From Lentilactobacillus kribbianus (GTDB lineage Bacteria > Bacillota > Bacilli > Lactobacillales > Lactobacillaceae), in assembly GCF_013184075.1 (NCBI RefSeq), contig NZ_JABEQQ010000001.1, positions 62,001 through 126,000 on the forward strand: 64,000 nucleotides of DNA, in the 5' to 3' direction. Below, one piece after another: positions 39,776 to 49,259 of the stretch. Under the pieces are notes generated by a model, which saw nothing but the letters and a program-made list of their open reading frames with translations, made no database searches and had not been told where the DNA came from. The position numbers and the translations under genes are program-made. Position 1 is the stretch's first letter; the number at the start of each line of letters is the position of its first letter.

Positions 39776-40864
39776 ATGGGGCTCATTAGTTGGATTACTG
39801 ACCGGTTTAAGAAAGCAGCAAAGACTCCCACGCAATCAACTAAACAACCAGCAACCGACCAGTCAACTAATCAATCGTTGAACCATGATAAATCATTAAC
39901 TCAGCATAAATCAGATAGCTTGACATCTAAACGCCCGAGTTCTGATCAGGAATTGGCACTTACTGTTACTAATACTTCAGTTGAATTAAATATTCCCAAA
40001 ACCACGATTACTTATTTTTTCTTAGATGAACATGATCAACCTATTCGAACTCCCGATTGGTTGGTAGGTGTCGTTGGCACTGCCGTTAATTATTCAGTTC
40101 CTGAAATCGACAATTACTATTTTACCGGTGTTGACCAACTGTTTTCCACCTTTCCGCAGTCAAATGAATCAGTAACCATTCACTACGAACGCCTTACCGG
40201 TTCCCCCGTTCAAATTTACTACTTAGATTACGATACAACCAATACCCTTCATCCCATGAGTTTAATTACTGGCATGATCAATGAAGAATATCAAATTACC
40301 CCACCGGATATCGCTGACTATCGAATTCTTCAAAGTATTGGTAATCAAAGAGGCCTTTTAACCACTCAAACGCAACAAGTAATTTATTATTATCGTAAAA
40401 CCGAGTGGCGGACTGTTCAATCGGTAGATTACTACGTGAAATTAACTGCTGACGCAATCATTTATGATAACCCCGATGGTAATTCATTACGACATCAATT
40501 ACCTAAGGGATTAATTTTGCGAGTATTTACCGAGATTAAAACTAATAATAATGAATTATGGTTAAATATTGGTGGTGACCAATGGTTATTAAAAAATAAA
40601 AAAATCAGCATTACGGAACCGGGCTTTAATCACTGGATTTCAGATCTGAAGCTAAATCGTACCAAAATCAGATTAACTAGCAAGGTTGATTGTCGCCCAG
40701 CTCTTACCACTCCCGTTTACGATGCCCCTTATGGTATGGTTGTTGGCTATTTAACGAACCGAACCACCTTAAATATTATCGAAAAATGTGTCGACGACCA
40801 AAACGTTATTTGGTATCGTCTGGATAATAATCATTATATTCCAGCAACTTTTACAGCTAAATAA
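39776..40864 (+). CDS. MucBP-like and SH3-like repeat protein without a signal peptide
   Basis: I start at the ATG of 39776 (MGLISWITDRFKKA) with AGGGTGG upstream, giving 362 residues; an in-frame TTG at 39758 overlaps that site. The order is an amphipathic basic helix (1-15), a Ser/Thr/Gln/Lys-rich linker (16-60), two MucBP-type repeats (about 74-135 and 142-208, pattern ITYFFLDEHDQPI... and VQIYYLDYD...), then two small beta modules (about 215-280 and 295-362) resembling SH3/GW cell-wall-binding domains. Neither a secretion signal nor an LPxTG anchor is visible, odd for such domains. Function unknown. Confidence 0.7.
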   Translation: MGLISWITDRFKKAAKTPTQSTKQPATDQSTNQSLNHDKSLTQHKSDSLTSKRPSSDQELALTVTNTSVELNIPKTTITYFFLDEHDQPIRTPDWLVGVVGTAVNYSVPEIDNYYFTGVDQLFSTFPQSNESVTIHYERLTGSPVQIYYLDYDTTNTLHPMSLITGMINEEYQITPPDIADYRILQSIGNQRGLLTTQTQQVIYYYRKTEWRTVQSVDYYVKLTADAIIYDNPDGNSLRHQLPKGLILRVFTEIKTNNNELWLNIGGDQWLLKNKKISITEPGFNHWISDLKLNRTKIRLTSKVDCRPALTTPVYDAPYGMVVGYLTNRTTLNIIEKCVDDQNVIWYRLDNNHYIPATFTAK

Positions 40865-40896
40865 AAAGAGCAATCATATAACTGATTGCTCTTTTT
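40863..40896. terminator. Bidirectional terminator (MucBP-like gene / pepDA)
   Basis: Perfect 14-bp stem AAAAAGAGCAATCA with its complement around TATAAC, between two convergent genes. Confidence 0.85.
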
Positions 40897-40904
40897 ATTT
40901 GTTT

Positions 40905-42332
40905 TTATAAGTTTTTATCCATATTATAAGTCAACTTAGACAACGTTAAACTTTCTTCAAATAAATGATGGATAAACTGTTCTGTAGTAATTCTCATTTC
41001 TTTTACAATCGTGTAGTTTTGTTCAGTTAAATAATCAGTTAATTCCGCTCCACTCAATCCTTCTGAATCATCAATAGAATTTTGGACATGAGCTCTTAAA
41101 GTTTCCTTAGCTGCGGTTAAATAATCTTTATCTAATTGGGAGAATTGTTGGTAATGTGCTTCCACTAATACCGATAACTTACGATACATCCAATATGCAC
41201 TCGTATCATCACAATGAAGTGGTGTATTAGCATAAGTAGGATCCGTATCATTGGCATTGGCAAAGAATGGTACGTATGGTGAAAAGGCCGGTACCCCAAA
41301 GTTCAACCACATAATAGCTGCACGATCTTCACTAACATCATTTCTAATTTGTAGAACGTGCGAGTTTTGAGTTCGGTTCATTGAAATTGGTCGGAAGCGA
41401 GTTTTTTCTGGATGATCCATGGAACTCAACGGATCAAAGTTAGTTTCGTTATAATGAGAGCTTAAAATATACTCAATATCTTCCACACTAATCTTCTTTT
41501 CGGTTCGGCAAATAAAAGGTAAATCGGAAGAAATAGGAGATTGATCAATTTCTGGATTTAAATAACGTTGACCAAACCAAACGCGCGGGGTGTTATAAAA
41601 ACGGTCTTTTTCGTTGTCTGTCCCAAAAATATGACGGAAGTTCCAACCATGCTGGTCAGTATTTAAATGATACTTTTCAACGAATTCTTGAATCCCCTCA
41701 GAATACATAAAATTATCGGGGTCATCAAAGTCAACTTCTTGAATAGCAATTTGATTAGCAGTAATTGCATAAGCATCATCAGGGATCCGTTGTGCCACCC
41801 AGTGATGTCCTGTAACAATCTCCATGTACCAAACTTCATCTTTATCGTTGAATAAAACGCCGTTACCTTCTGGTGAACCGTATTTTTTAATCAACTCACC
41901 TAAGTAGCGTACCCCATCACGAGCAGAATCGATAAATGGTAATACCATCGATTGTAGTGAATCTTCAGCGACTCCGTTTTTAACCAGCGGATCATATGCT
42001 AATGTCCGTTCATTACCATAAACACTTTCAGTAGCACTCATGCCGACATTCTTTTCATTAAAACCACTTTCAGCGTAAACCCCTTCTTTAGCTACATCAA
42101 CGTTAGGGGTTTCTTGATAACGGTAACCATTTTCTGGCATTGGGGCTTCAAAACCATTTTGGTTAGATTTCCAGGTTTCTTTACGTCCTTTTACAGCTGG
42201 ATGCATCAAGAAATGTTGTGGAGTTAACGGCAGAAAAGTGTCGTCATTTCTAGCAATCATTGTGGAGCCATCAATTGACGCTTTTTTTCCAACTAGAACA
42301 CTAGTACATGCACTTAAATGTTTTTCATTCAT
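40905..42332 (-). CDS. pepDA: C69-family dipeptidase (PepD type)
   Basis: A cytoplasmic N-terminal-nucleophile hydrolase that splits dipeptides. The 475-residue protein carries Cys9 in SACTSVLVGKKAS, the nucleophile that family members expose as or near their N-terminus, followed by DGSTMIARNDD (residues 21-31), the hallmark of peptidase C69. Later segments such as GVRYLGELIKKYGSPEGNGVLF and WYMEIVTGHHW are family-typical. Lactobacilli usually have several paralogues. AAGGAAG precedes the ATG; monocistronic. Confidence 0.92.
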   Translation of the reverse strand: MNEKHLSACTSVLVGKKASIDGSTMIARNDDTFLPLTPQHFLMHPAVKGRKETWKSNQNGFEAPMPENGYRYQETPNVDVAKEGVYAESGFNEKNVGMSATESVYGNERTLAYDPLVKNGVAEDSLQSMVLPFIDSARDGVRYLGELIKKYGSPEGNGVLFNDKDEVWYMEIVTGHHWVAQRIPDDAYAITANQIAIQEVDFDDPDNFMYSEGIQEFVEKYHLNTDQHGWNFRHIFGTDNEKDRFYNTPRVWFGQRYLNPEIDQSPISSDLPFICRTEKKISVEDIEYILSSHYNETNFDPLSSMDHPEKTRFRPISMNRTQNSHVLQIRNDVSEDRAAIMWLNFGVPAFSPYVPFFANANDTDPTYANTPLHCDDTSAYWMYRKLSVLVEAHYQQFSQLDKDYLTAAKETLRAHVQNSIDDSEGLSGAELTDYLTEQNYTIVKEMRITTEQFIHHLFEESLTLSKLTYNMDKNL

Positions 42333-42464
42333 AAAGCCACTTCCTTCAAGTATTTGAAAGCATTATAAACATTAATAAGCTTTTTTGCAATGTTTCCTCA
42401 TTTTAATCATTAGAATGTCGTAATTGTTTAATCAGCAGCTTCGGAGATTAATTTTGACACCCGC

Positions 42465-42493
42465 TTGATTTTATATGACGATGTTATTATATA
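42465..42493 (+). promoter_or_regulatory. Promoter of the CorA-family gene
   Basis: TTGATT (42465-42470), 17-base spacer, TATATA (42488-42493), upstream of the ATG at 42522. Confidence 0.65.
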
Positions 42494-42521
42494 GAAGAAC
42501 TTTGACTAAGGAGGAAAGGTT

Positions 42522-43460
42522 ATGATTAGATCATTTAGTATTGCTGCCCAGCAAGGTGTTTATCCTACATCATTAGCCTATAGTAACTGGATTGCGTTAA
42601 ACCAACCGTCGGCAGCAGAAGAGATGACGATTAAACAAAAATACCACCTTCCTCCTGATTTTTTTCAGACACTTAACCGAACTCAGGCAATTTCTCGCTT
42701 AGAACCAGTAAGTAACCATTCATTTGCTAAACATTATCTACTAGTTTTAACTAACCTTACTGCTAATCGCTCTCAAACCATTGAACAACGATTAGAACCG
42801 TTGATATTTATTAAACTTGATCAACATATTGTCACCTATTCCGAACACCCCAGCAACTTTTTTGATCAATTACTGGACCAATTCAAAGCTGATATTCAAT
42901 CCATCGAGGATTTAATTGCTTATAGCATTCAGCTTACCTATAATAACTATCAACAACAATTAAATGATATTAAAACCAACATTGATTTTTTAGAAACTGC
43001 CGCCAGAACCACAACTAAAAATAGTGAGTTAATCAAATTAGCGGAAACCGATAAAGAAATCATTTACATTGACCATACATTAACCAACCAAAAGGATACT
43101 TTAGCCCATCTCTGGCATAAAACTGAGTTTAAGACCGCACTAAATAATCCGGACTTGTTAGCCAATATTAAGTTACATCAAAAACACGCCGAACAATCCA
43201 TCATTATCTATAAAGATCTCCTAGAAACCATCGGTGGCTTATTTACGGATATGATGGATAACAATCTAAATCAATTAATGAAATATCTCGACTCAGCCGC
43301 CCTAATTATTTCAGTCCCAACATTAGTATCCGGTATTTGGGGCATGAACACTGGTGGGTTGCCAGGAGAACAGTCTGAAATCGGGTTTTGGTTAGTGATG
43401 ATAATTGCCGTTATTGCTACCATTATTATCACCATTCATTTGAAACGAAAAGATTTTTAA
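42522..43460 (+). CDS. CorA-family divalent cation transporter
   Basis: A 312-residue protein with a long soluble N-terminal part rich in coiled helix (about 115-240) and two C-terminal membrane helices joined after the signature Gly274-Met-Asn276 (SGIWGMNTGG), the selectivity motif of CorA Mg2+/Co2+ channels. The second helix (WLVMIIAVIATIIITI) ends in a basic KRKDF tail, also typical. The loop after GMN lacks the acidic MPEL-type sequence of classic CorA, so ion preference is uncertain. GGAGG precedes the ATG; own promoter and terminator. Confidence 0.88.
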   Translation: MIRSFSIAAQQGVYPTSLAYSNWIALNQPSAAEEMTIKQKYHLPPDFFQTLNRTQAISRLEPVSNHSFAKHYLLVLTNLTANRSQTIEQRLEPLIFIKLDQHIVTYSEHPSNFFDQLLDQFKADIQSIEDLIAYSIQLTYNNYQQQLNDIKTNIDFLETAARTTTKNSELIKLAETDKEIIYIDHTLTNQKDTLAHLWHKTEFKTALNNPDLLANIKLHQKHAEQSIIIYKDLLETIGGLFTDMMDNNLNQLMKYLDSAALIISVPTLVSGIWGMNTGGLPGEQSEIGFWLVMIIAVIATIIITIHLKRKDF

Positions 43461-43465
43461 CATCA

Positions 43466-43505
43466 AAAAAACCATTAAGGTCAACTACTGCCTTAATGGT
43501 TTTTT
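43466..43505. terminator. Bidirectional terminator (corA-like gene / prfC)
   Basis: Perfect 15-bp stem AAAAAACCATTAAGG with its complement around a ten-base loop. Confidence 0.87.
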
Positions 43506-43519
43506 AGTAAATATTTATT

Positions 43520-45094
43520 TTATAGTTTTGCCGTTAAATTAACATCCGGATATTTATTAGCAAACCAACGTTCAGCAAACTCATTTTCAAATAGGAATAA
43601 CGGATCGCCATTAATATCTTTAACTAATAAGTTACGAGATGATGACATCCGTTCATCTAGTTGCTCTGGATCAATCCAACGAGCGATTTTATGTCCCATT
43701 GGTTCAATGGTAATTTCAGAATTATATTCATTTTGCATTCTGAATTGGAACACTTCAAATTGTAGTTGTCCAACAGCCCCTAAAATATAATCATTAGTGG
43801 AATAAGAGGTATACAGTTGAACGGCCCCTTCTTGGACCAGTTGTTGAATTCCTTTATGGAATGATTTTTGTTTCATAACGTTCTTAGCCGCCACACGGAC
43901 AAATAATTCTGGCGTAAATTGTGGTAATTTCTCGAAATTAATCTGTCCCTTACCATTATAAATGGTGTCACCAATTTGAAAATTACCGGTATCATAGAGT
44001 CCGATGATATCACCAGCCACAGCCGTAGTGACATTTTCACGAGTATTAGCCATAAATTCAGTCACGTTGGAGAGACGAATTTTCTTTTCAGTTCGGGCTA
44101 AGGTCACATCCATTCCCTTTTCAAACTCACCAGAACATACTCGTACAAAAGCGATACGATCCCGGTGATTAGGATTCATATTAGCCTGAATCTTAAAAAC
44201 GAAACCGGAAAACTTATCGTCAGTCGGTTCAATCACTTCGCCTTCTTGGGTCTTATGACTTTCAGGTGCTGGAGCAAAATTTAAATAAGCATCAAAAAAA
44301 GTTTTGACTCCAAAGTTAACTAAAGCCGAACCAAAGAAAACCGGCGTTTGATCACCAGCAGCAATCTTAGCTTCATCAAATTCGTTACCAGCCATTTCCA
44401 GTAATTCTACACTATCACGGCTTTCTTGAAATTGTTGATCATCAGCTAATTCGGCATGATTAATTGGTTCATCGTTATCATCTAATTCAACTAATTCACT
44501 TGCCTGATCATGATTGTATAGCTCCACGCGGTGGTTATAACGGTCATATATTCCCGTTAAAGTTTTTCCCATTCCAATTGGCCAGTTCATCGGATAGGCT
44601 TCAATGCCTAAAACTTCTTCTAATTGATCCACTAAGTCCATGGGATCACGACCATCTCGGTCTAATTTATTCATAAACGTAAAAATGGGAATACCACGCA
44701 TCTTACAAATTTGGAACAATTTTTTAGTTTGGGGCTCAATCCCCTTTGCTGAGTCAATTACCATGACAGCCGAATCGACCGCCATCAAGGTCCGGTAAGT
44801 ATCTTCTGAGAAATCCTCATGTCCCGGCGTATCCAAAATGTTAATTCGCTTGCCCGCATAATCAAATTGCATCACTGAACTAGTAACGGAAATTCCCCGT
44901 TTTTGTTCAATTTCCATCCAATCTGACTTAGCAAAATTGCCACTCTTACGGGCTTTAACAGTTCCGGCCTCACGTACCACGCCACCAAATAACAACAGTT
45001 GTTCGGTGATGGTTGTTTTACCAGCATCAGGGTGAGAAATAATTGCAAATGTCCGGCGTGATTCAACTTCCGGCGCTAATTTTTGATTCGTCAT
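43520..45094 (-). CDS. prfC: Peptide chain release factor 3
   Basis: RF3 is a GTPase that recycles RF1/RF2 after termination. The 524-residue length fits. G1 is HPDAGKTT (21-28), with [15 protein letters not shown] as switch I region, [14 protein letters not shown] (G3), and [11 protein letters not shown] (G4), followed by EF-G-like domains II and III. It lies alone between terminators. No truncation seen. Confidence 0.96.
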   Translation of the reverse strand: MTNQKLAPEVESRRTFAIISHPDAGKTTITEQLLLFGGVVREAGTVKARKSGNFAKSDWMEIEQKRGISVTSSVMQFDYAGKRINILDTPGHEDFSEDTYRTLMAVDSAVMVIDSAKGIEPQTKKLFQICKMRGIPIFTFMNKLDRDGRDPMDLVDQLEEVLGIEAYPMNWPIGMGKTLTGIYDRYNHRVELYNHDQASELVELDDNDEPINHAELADDQQFQESRDSVELLEMAGNEFDEAKIAAGDQTPVFFGSALVNFGVKTFFDAYLNFAPAPESHKTQEGEVIEPTDDKFSGFVFKIQANMNPNHRDRIAFVRVCSGEFEKGMDVTLARTEKKIRLSNVTEFMANTRENVTTAVAGDIIGLYDTGNFQIGDTIYNGKGQINFEKLPQFTPELFVRVAAKNVMKQKSFHKGIQQLVQEGAVQLYTSYSTNDYILGAVGQLQFEVFQFRMQNEYNSEITIEPMGHKIARWIDPEQLDERMSSSRNLLVKDINGDPLFLFENEFAERWFANKYPDVNLTAKL

Positions 45095-45182
45095 ATCATT
45101 TTCCTTTCAGCCACTTATCATCTTATTTTATCATATTTAGCCAAGCGCTCCCAAAGAGTCACTGATTTTATTAAATTTAATC

Positions 45183-45229
45183 AAAAAGTCGATAGCAACC
45201 CAAACAAATGCTTGGTAACTATCGACTTC
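45183..45229 (-). terminator. Terminator of tagD
   Basis: AAGTCGATAG (45186-45195) pairs with CTATCGACTT (45219-45228); an inner CCAA/TTGG pair extends the stem. On the minus strand a TTTTT run follows. Confidence 0.75.
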
Positions 45230-45243
45230 TATCAAAAAAATAA

Positions 45244-45654
45244 TTAAGCTTTCCAATCTTTGGCATCAGAAAGACCCAGGTCTTCCTTAATTTTAGTAGT
45301 TGAAATACCTTGTGTTCTTGGCAGATAAACCACTTCACAGTAGTCTTTTAAGAAATCAAACTTACCTTTCCAATCATCGCCCATCACAAAGATATCAATA
45401 TCATTTTCTTGGACATCTTTAATTTTTTGATCCCATTCATACTCTGGAATTACTTTATCAACATACTTGATAGCTTCCAATATGTATTTACGATCTTCAT
45501 AAGATGTGTAAGCTTTTTTACCCTTTTCGGCATTAAATTCATCTGATGATAAGCACACTGTAAGAGTGTCCCCTAATTCACTAGCTCGCTTCAATAGACG
45601 AATATGACCTTTATGAATCAGGTCAAATGTACCGTAAGTAATAACGTTTGTCAT
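45244..45654 (-). CDS. tagD: Glycerol-3-phosphate cytidylyltransferase
   Basis: Makes CDP-glycerol from CTP and sn-glycerol 3-phosphate, the precursor of glycerol teichoic acid and related polymers. The 136-residue protein has the cytidylyltransferase motif HKGH (14-17) after TYGTFDLI, WKGKFDFLK-type sequence and the RTQGISTTKIKE signature near 113-124. No TagF or TagB polymerase genes are close, so the use of CDP-glycerol must be met elsewhere in the genome. Monocistronic. Confidence 0.95.
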   Translation of the reverse strand: MTNVITYGTFDLIHKGHIRLLKRASELGDTLTVCLSSDEFNAEKGKKAYTSYEDRKYILEAIKYVDKVIPEYEWDQKIKDVQENDIDIFVMGDDWKGKFDFLKDYCEVVYLPRTQGISTTKIKEDLGLSDAKDWKA

Positions 45655-45765
45655 AATGTTCTCCTTCTTTCAGTTCCGTTTTAAAAATAAACTCATCATG
45701 CCTGAAAGTCAATCCACGTTAAATAATAGCATATCCATGACTTTCGTCAATCATTCTTAGTTAAT

Positions 45766-46893
45766 TTATACCTTTTTAGTTCTGGGTGATAATCGATAAA
45801 TATTATAAAGATATTGCACGATTACTTTAACCACAGCATATAATGGGATCGCTAAAACCATTCCTAACAAGCCCGCAATGTTACCGGCAGCTAGTAAAAT
45901 AATGATAATGGTTAACGGATGAATCTGTAACGATTTACCAATAACATTAGGATAAACAAAATTGCCGTCAACTTGTTGGACAACTAATACCACAATAATG
46001 TTGTAAACCACAGACATCATATTACCACTGGCTAGTGACACCATTAACGCTGGGAAAATACCAATATATGGTCCTAAATATGGAATAATATTACAAATAC
46101 CCGCAATCAATCCTAATAACAGCGCATATTTTAACCCAATAATAAAATAACCAATTGCAGTAAAAGTCCCCACAAAGATACATTCTATCATTTGGCCACC
46201 GATATATTTGGATAAGGTATCACTCATTTGCCCCAGTAAATCCATGATTTGATCCCGACTTTTTTCCGGTAAAAATTTGCGAATATTAAACTTTAATTTG
46301 TAGCCATCCTTTAACATATAAAACAATACTACCGGTGTGGTGATCAAAATAATGACCACATTAGTGGCCGTAGAAATAAAGCCCCCAATACCAGTAGATA
46401 ATCCCTTAAATATGTCGTTAACATATTTGTTGGCATCACTACTAAGTTTATCGGTTATAGAATTTAAATGAATTTGCTTCATTAATTTTTGATTATGTGC
46501 ATCCCGGGTCCATTGATGAACCATTTCTTTAACGGTATCAACTAGGTGAGGAACCTGAGTTAATAAATTAGTAATTTGTTCAACTAGACGGGGAATAAAG
46601 ACCACTGATACAAAAATAATTAATCCCACTAACAGTAAAAAGACTAATGATACAGCCCAGGTTCTAGAAACATTTTTCTTTCCAATTTTAATTTTCATCA
46701 ATAAATCGACAATCGGATTCAGCATATAAAATAAAAAACCTGATAAAACAATGGGTACAAAAATTGTGGAGAAAAAGATTGCGATGGGTCGAAACATAAA
46801 ACTGATTTTAGTACATAGAGCTAAAATAGCCACCACAATAAGGATCTCTAAAGACCAAAAAAATAAAGAAGAATTTTTGATTCGATCTAACAT
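45766..46893 (-). CDS. AI-2E family transporter (PerM-like)
   Basis: A 375-residue protein with about eight membrane helices in the PerM/AI-2E pattern: paired helices at 15-65, a helix at 78-102, a soluble segment with the KEMVHQWTRDAHNQ helix, and the conserved C-terminal block GICNIIPYLGPYIGIFPALMV (about 264-284) and QQVDGNFVYPNVIGKSLQIHP. Members export AI-2 or act as Na+/H+ antiporters; the substrate here cannot be told. GGAGGTG precedes the ATG. Monocistronic. Confidence 0.88.
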   Translation of the reverse strand: MLDRIKNSSLFFWSLEILIVVAILALCTKISFMFRPIAIFFSTIFVPIVLSGFLFYMLNPIVDLLMKIKIGKKNVSRTWAVSLVFLLLVGLIIFVSVVFIPRLVEQITNLLTQVPHLVDTVKEMVHQWTRDAHNQKLMKQIHLNSITDKLSSDANKYVNDIFKGLSTGIGGFISTATNVVIILITTPVVLFYMLKDGYKLKFNIRKFLPEKSRDQIMDLLGQMSDTLSKYIGGQMIECIFVGTFTAIGYFIIGLKYALLLGLIAGICNIIPYLGPYIGIFPALMVSLASGNMMSVVYNIIVVLVVQQVDGNFVYPNVIGKSLQIHPLTIIIILLAAGNIAGLLGMVLAIPLYAVVKVIVQYLYNIYRLSPRTKKV

Positions 46894-46984
46894 AAGTCAC
46901 CTCCATTAAAAATGAACACTTTTACTTTACCATATTTCGTTTAGATAATTAAAAACGACTGTTACTATAGTTATCAGTCATCAT

Positions 46985-47788
46985 TTACGATTCAACCGCT
47001 AACTGATTAAGGGCAGTTTCAATATCATCTATTTGAAATCCTTTCCGATACAAAGCCTGTTTGGTTTTTTGTCGTCGTTGATATGGTTCTTGTGCCCGAT
47101 ATTTACGCCAGTATTTTTCTGCCACGGGCATAATAATTGCTTCATCATTTTTTTCAATTGCCACTGGTGCCACAGCTTGCATAATGATTTCGATTACTTC
47201 ACTATCAAAGCCACGTTGATATAAAAATTGCCGGGTTTTGTCCAAAGAGCGGCGGGTAGACTCTCGCTTCATACGCTTTAATTGTTGCTTTGCCACTTTA
47301 GTACCATTGGCTACTTGATCATTAGTTGAAAAGTACTGGTTGATAGCTTGTTCTATCATCGAATTAGCCACTTTTTTAGTCTGTAAATGACGGCGAATGG
47401 CTCCCGGACCTTTTTGTCCTTCGTTGACAATCGTTCGCACGTAACTATCAGCGTAATTTTGATCATTTAATAATCTTTGTTCGCCTAGTTTAGCCACTAC
47501 TTCATCAATACGATTAACATCATCAGTAAGCTCACTTAATTTTTCTCTTACCTCAGCTACCGTCCGTAATTGGTGTGCTAAATAATTTAGCGCTCGAGCA
47601 TAGAGTTTGGACACCGTATCTGCATTGATTAACTCTGTTTTTAATGTTTCATCAATTTCCATTCCTTTAAACAGTTGGTACTTAATCAATACATCTTCAC
47701 TCACTGGAAATTCGTACTTTTCATCTAAATAAATGTTGTAACGCCCTTTTCGTTTCTGGGCTTCAATCTTACTGATTTTAGGAATCAT
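46985..47788 (-). CDS. recX: Regulatory protein RecX
   Basis: RecX modulates RecA filaments. The 267-residue length and low-complexity helical build match the long Firmicutes form with three-helix repeats: LNYLAHQLRTVAEVREKL (about 66-84), a second repeat ending RTIVNEGQKGPGAIRRHLQTKKV (about 113-135) and a third with KTRQFLYQRGFDSEVIE. N-terminal KISKIEAQKRKGRYNIYLDEKYEF is family-typical. AAAGGAGG precedes the ATG; divergent from flavodoxin. Confidence 0.93.
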   Translation of the reverse strand: MIPKISKIEAQKRKGRYNIYLDEKYEFPVSEDVLIKYQLFKGMEIDETLKTELINADTVSKLYARALNYLAHQLRTVAEVREKLSELTDDVNRIDEVVAKLGEQRLLNDQNYADSYVRTIVNEGQKGPGAIRRHLQTKKVANSMIEQAINQYFSTNDQVANGTKVAKQQLKRMKRESTRRSLDKTRQFLYQRGFDSEVIEIIMQAVAPVAIEKNDEAIIMPVAEKYWRKYRAQEPYQRRQKTKQALYRKGFQIDDIETALNQLAVES

Positions 47789-47837
47789 AAATCACAACCT
47801 CCTTTCAATTCCTCACTAGGTATTTTCGGTCTGTGTT

Positions 47838-47846
47838 TGATATACT
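47838..47846 (+). promoter_or_regulatory. Extended -10 promoter of the flavodoxin gene
   Basis: TGATATACT at 47838-47846 is an extended -10 box, 33 bases before the ATG. No clear -35 box. Confidence 0.5.
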
Positions 47847-47878
47847 GAAATTAAATACGTTAATGAAGGAAGATTACT

Positions 47879-48343
47879 ATGATTACTGCTCACGTAGTTT
47901 ATGCTACTATTACGGGAAATAACGAAGATATTGCCGATATCATTACTGAACGCCTGGAAGACCGTGGCATTGAAGTTAACGAAACCGAAATTTCTCAAAC
48001 TGATGCTAACGTTTTTTTAGAATGTGATATCTGCATTGTTTGTCCCTATACTTATGACGAAGGTGCTCTACCAGAAGAAGGCTTAGACTTTTTTGACGAT
48101 TTACAAGAATTAGATTTATCAGAAAAAATCTATGGGGTTGCTGGGTCTGGTGACACCTTTTATGAAGAATACTTTAACGTTGCCGTGGATCGTTTCGACG
48201 ATGCCTTTAAGAAAGCTGGTGCTATAAAAGCCACTGACAACATTAAAATCAATTTGGAACCTGATGGCCATGATATTGAAGCCTTAGATGAATTCAGTGA
48301 TGATTTAATTCTTGCGGCTCAAAAACAGCAAAGCAACGACTAA
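47879..48343 (+). CDS. Flavodoxin
   Basis: A small FMN electron carrier in the cytoplasm. The 154-residue acidic protein has the phosphate-binding loop in VVYATITGNNEDIAD (about 6-20, the T-x-T-G-N-x-x-x motif), the DICIVCPYTYDEGALPEE loop (about 50-67) that covers one face of FMN, and VAGSGDTFYEEYFN (about 84-97) for the other. AAGGAAG precedes the ATG. No partner oxidoreductase is adjacent. Confidence 0.94.
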   Translation: MITAHVVYATITGNNEDIADIITERLEDRGIEVNETEISQTDANVFLECDICIVCPYTYDEGALPEEGLDFFDDLQELDLSEKIYGVAGSGDTFYEEYFNVAVDRFDDAFKKAGAIKATDNIKINLEPDGHDIEALDEFSDDLILAAQKQQSND

Positions 48344-48360
48344 ACTAGTCGTTGCTTTTG
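48331..48360. terminator. Bidirectional terminator overlapping both stop codons (flavodoxin / yihY)
   Basis: Perfect 12-bp stem AAGCAACGACTA with its complement around AAC; it contains the flavodoxin stop and the YihY C-terminal codons. Confidence 0.8.
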
Positions 48361-49259
48361 TTCTTATTTCTAGTCAATTTGCGTGCACGCGTCATTACCT
48401 GGGCAATGGCATCCGCTTGCTCTTGAATCTTGCCCATTCGTAATTCTTGTATCGTCGCGTTCACTACCCCACCAAACAACATAATGAGGCCAGAAATATC
48501 TAACCAAAACATTAAAACAATAAAAGTTCCAATGGTTTTGTAAGCTGTCACGGATTGAGCAAAGTATTTCACATAAATACTAAAACCTTGAGATAGTACC
48601 ATTAACCCCATGGTAGCAACTAAGGCCCCAATCCAAACATAACGCAATCGGACTTTAGCACTAGGCACAAAATAATAAATAACGGTGAGCAGGAGCCATA
48701 AAACACCGATAGTTACCGGCCATTTAACCGTTCCCACAAATGAATTAATAAAATGAGGTAATTTTAGTCTAGGTGTTAGCCATTCCACAATCAACTGACC
48801 AAATGTAAAGAATAATAGCATTAATATGATAATAACGATTAATACTAGCATCCAAACAAAGGATAACACTCGATTAGAAATTGCCGTTTGATTTTCCGCT
48901 ACCCCATAAGTTTTATTAATAGTCCGTTGAAAGGCCGCAATTGCGCGCGACGCTGACCAAATCGTTAAAATCAAACCAGTTGAAAATTGTCCCGTACTAT
49001 AACTAATAGTAGATTCAATAATCGGTTTTAAAAACGAATAAATACTGTCCGGAAATACTGGTGCTACATAAGTTAATATCTGATCCGTATCAAAATGAAA
49101 TAACTGCAACAAACTGCCCAATAAAATAATAATGGGAAAGATGGAAAGTAAGGTATAAAAAGCCAAAACAGCGGCAGAATCCGAAATATTTCCCGATTTA
49201 TAATGACTAATCAATGAAGCAATAAAGCGTTTCGCATTATCTAATCCCTGTTTCATCAC
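48345..49259 (-). CDS. YihY/BrkB-family membrane protein
   Basis: A 304-residue protein with six membrane helices and the family motif region SDSAAVLAFYTLLSIFPIIILL (about 22-43) and IWSASRAIAAFQRTINKTYGV (about 100-120). Once listed as RNase BN, the family has no proven enzymatic role. Its start overlaps the wecB stop by four bases (ATGA), so the two are one operon. Links to envelope sugar synthesis are only contextual. Confidence 0.9.
   Translation of the reverse strand: MMKQGLDNAKRFIASLISHYKSGNISDSAAVLAFYTLLSIFPIIILLGSLLQLFHFDTDQILTYVAPVFPDSIYSFLKPIIESTISYSTGQFSTGLILTIWSASRAIAAFQRTINKTYGVAENQTAISNRVLSFVWMLVLIVIIILMLLFFTFGQLIVEWLTPRLKLPHFINSFVGTVKWPVTIGVLWLLLTVIYYFVPSAKVRLRYVWIGALVATMGLMVLSQGFSIYVKYFAQSVTAYKTIGTFIVLMFWLDISGLIMLFGGVVNATIQELRMGKIQEQADAIAQVMTRARKLTRNKNKSND

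Noticed and set aside
42438-42458. TTGACA at about 42454 as -35 of the corA-like promoter
   Set aside because: No -10 box lies 16-18 bases downstream; TTGATT/TATATA with 17-base spacing fits better.
45700-45745. Inverted repeat GAAAGTCA...TGACTTTC between the AI-2E and tagD genes as a terminator
   Set aside because: Loop is long and no U-run follows on either strand.
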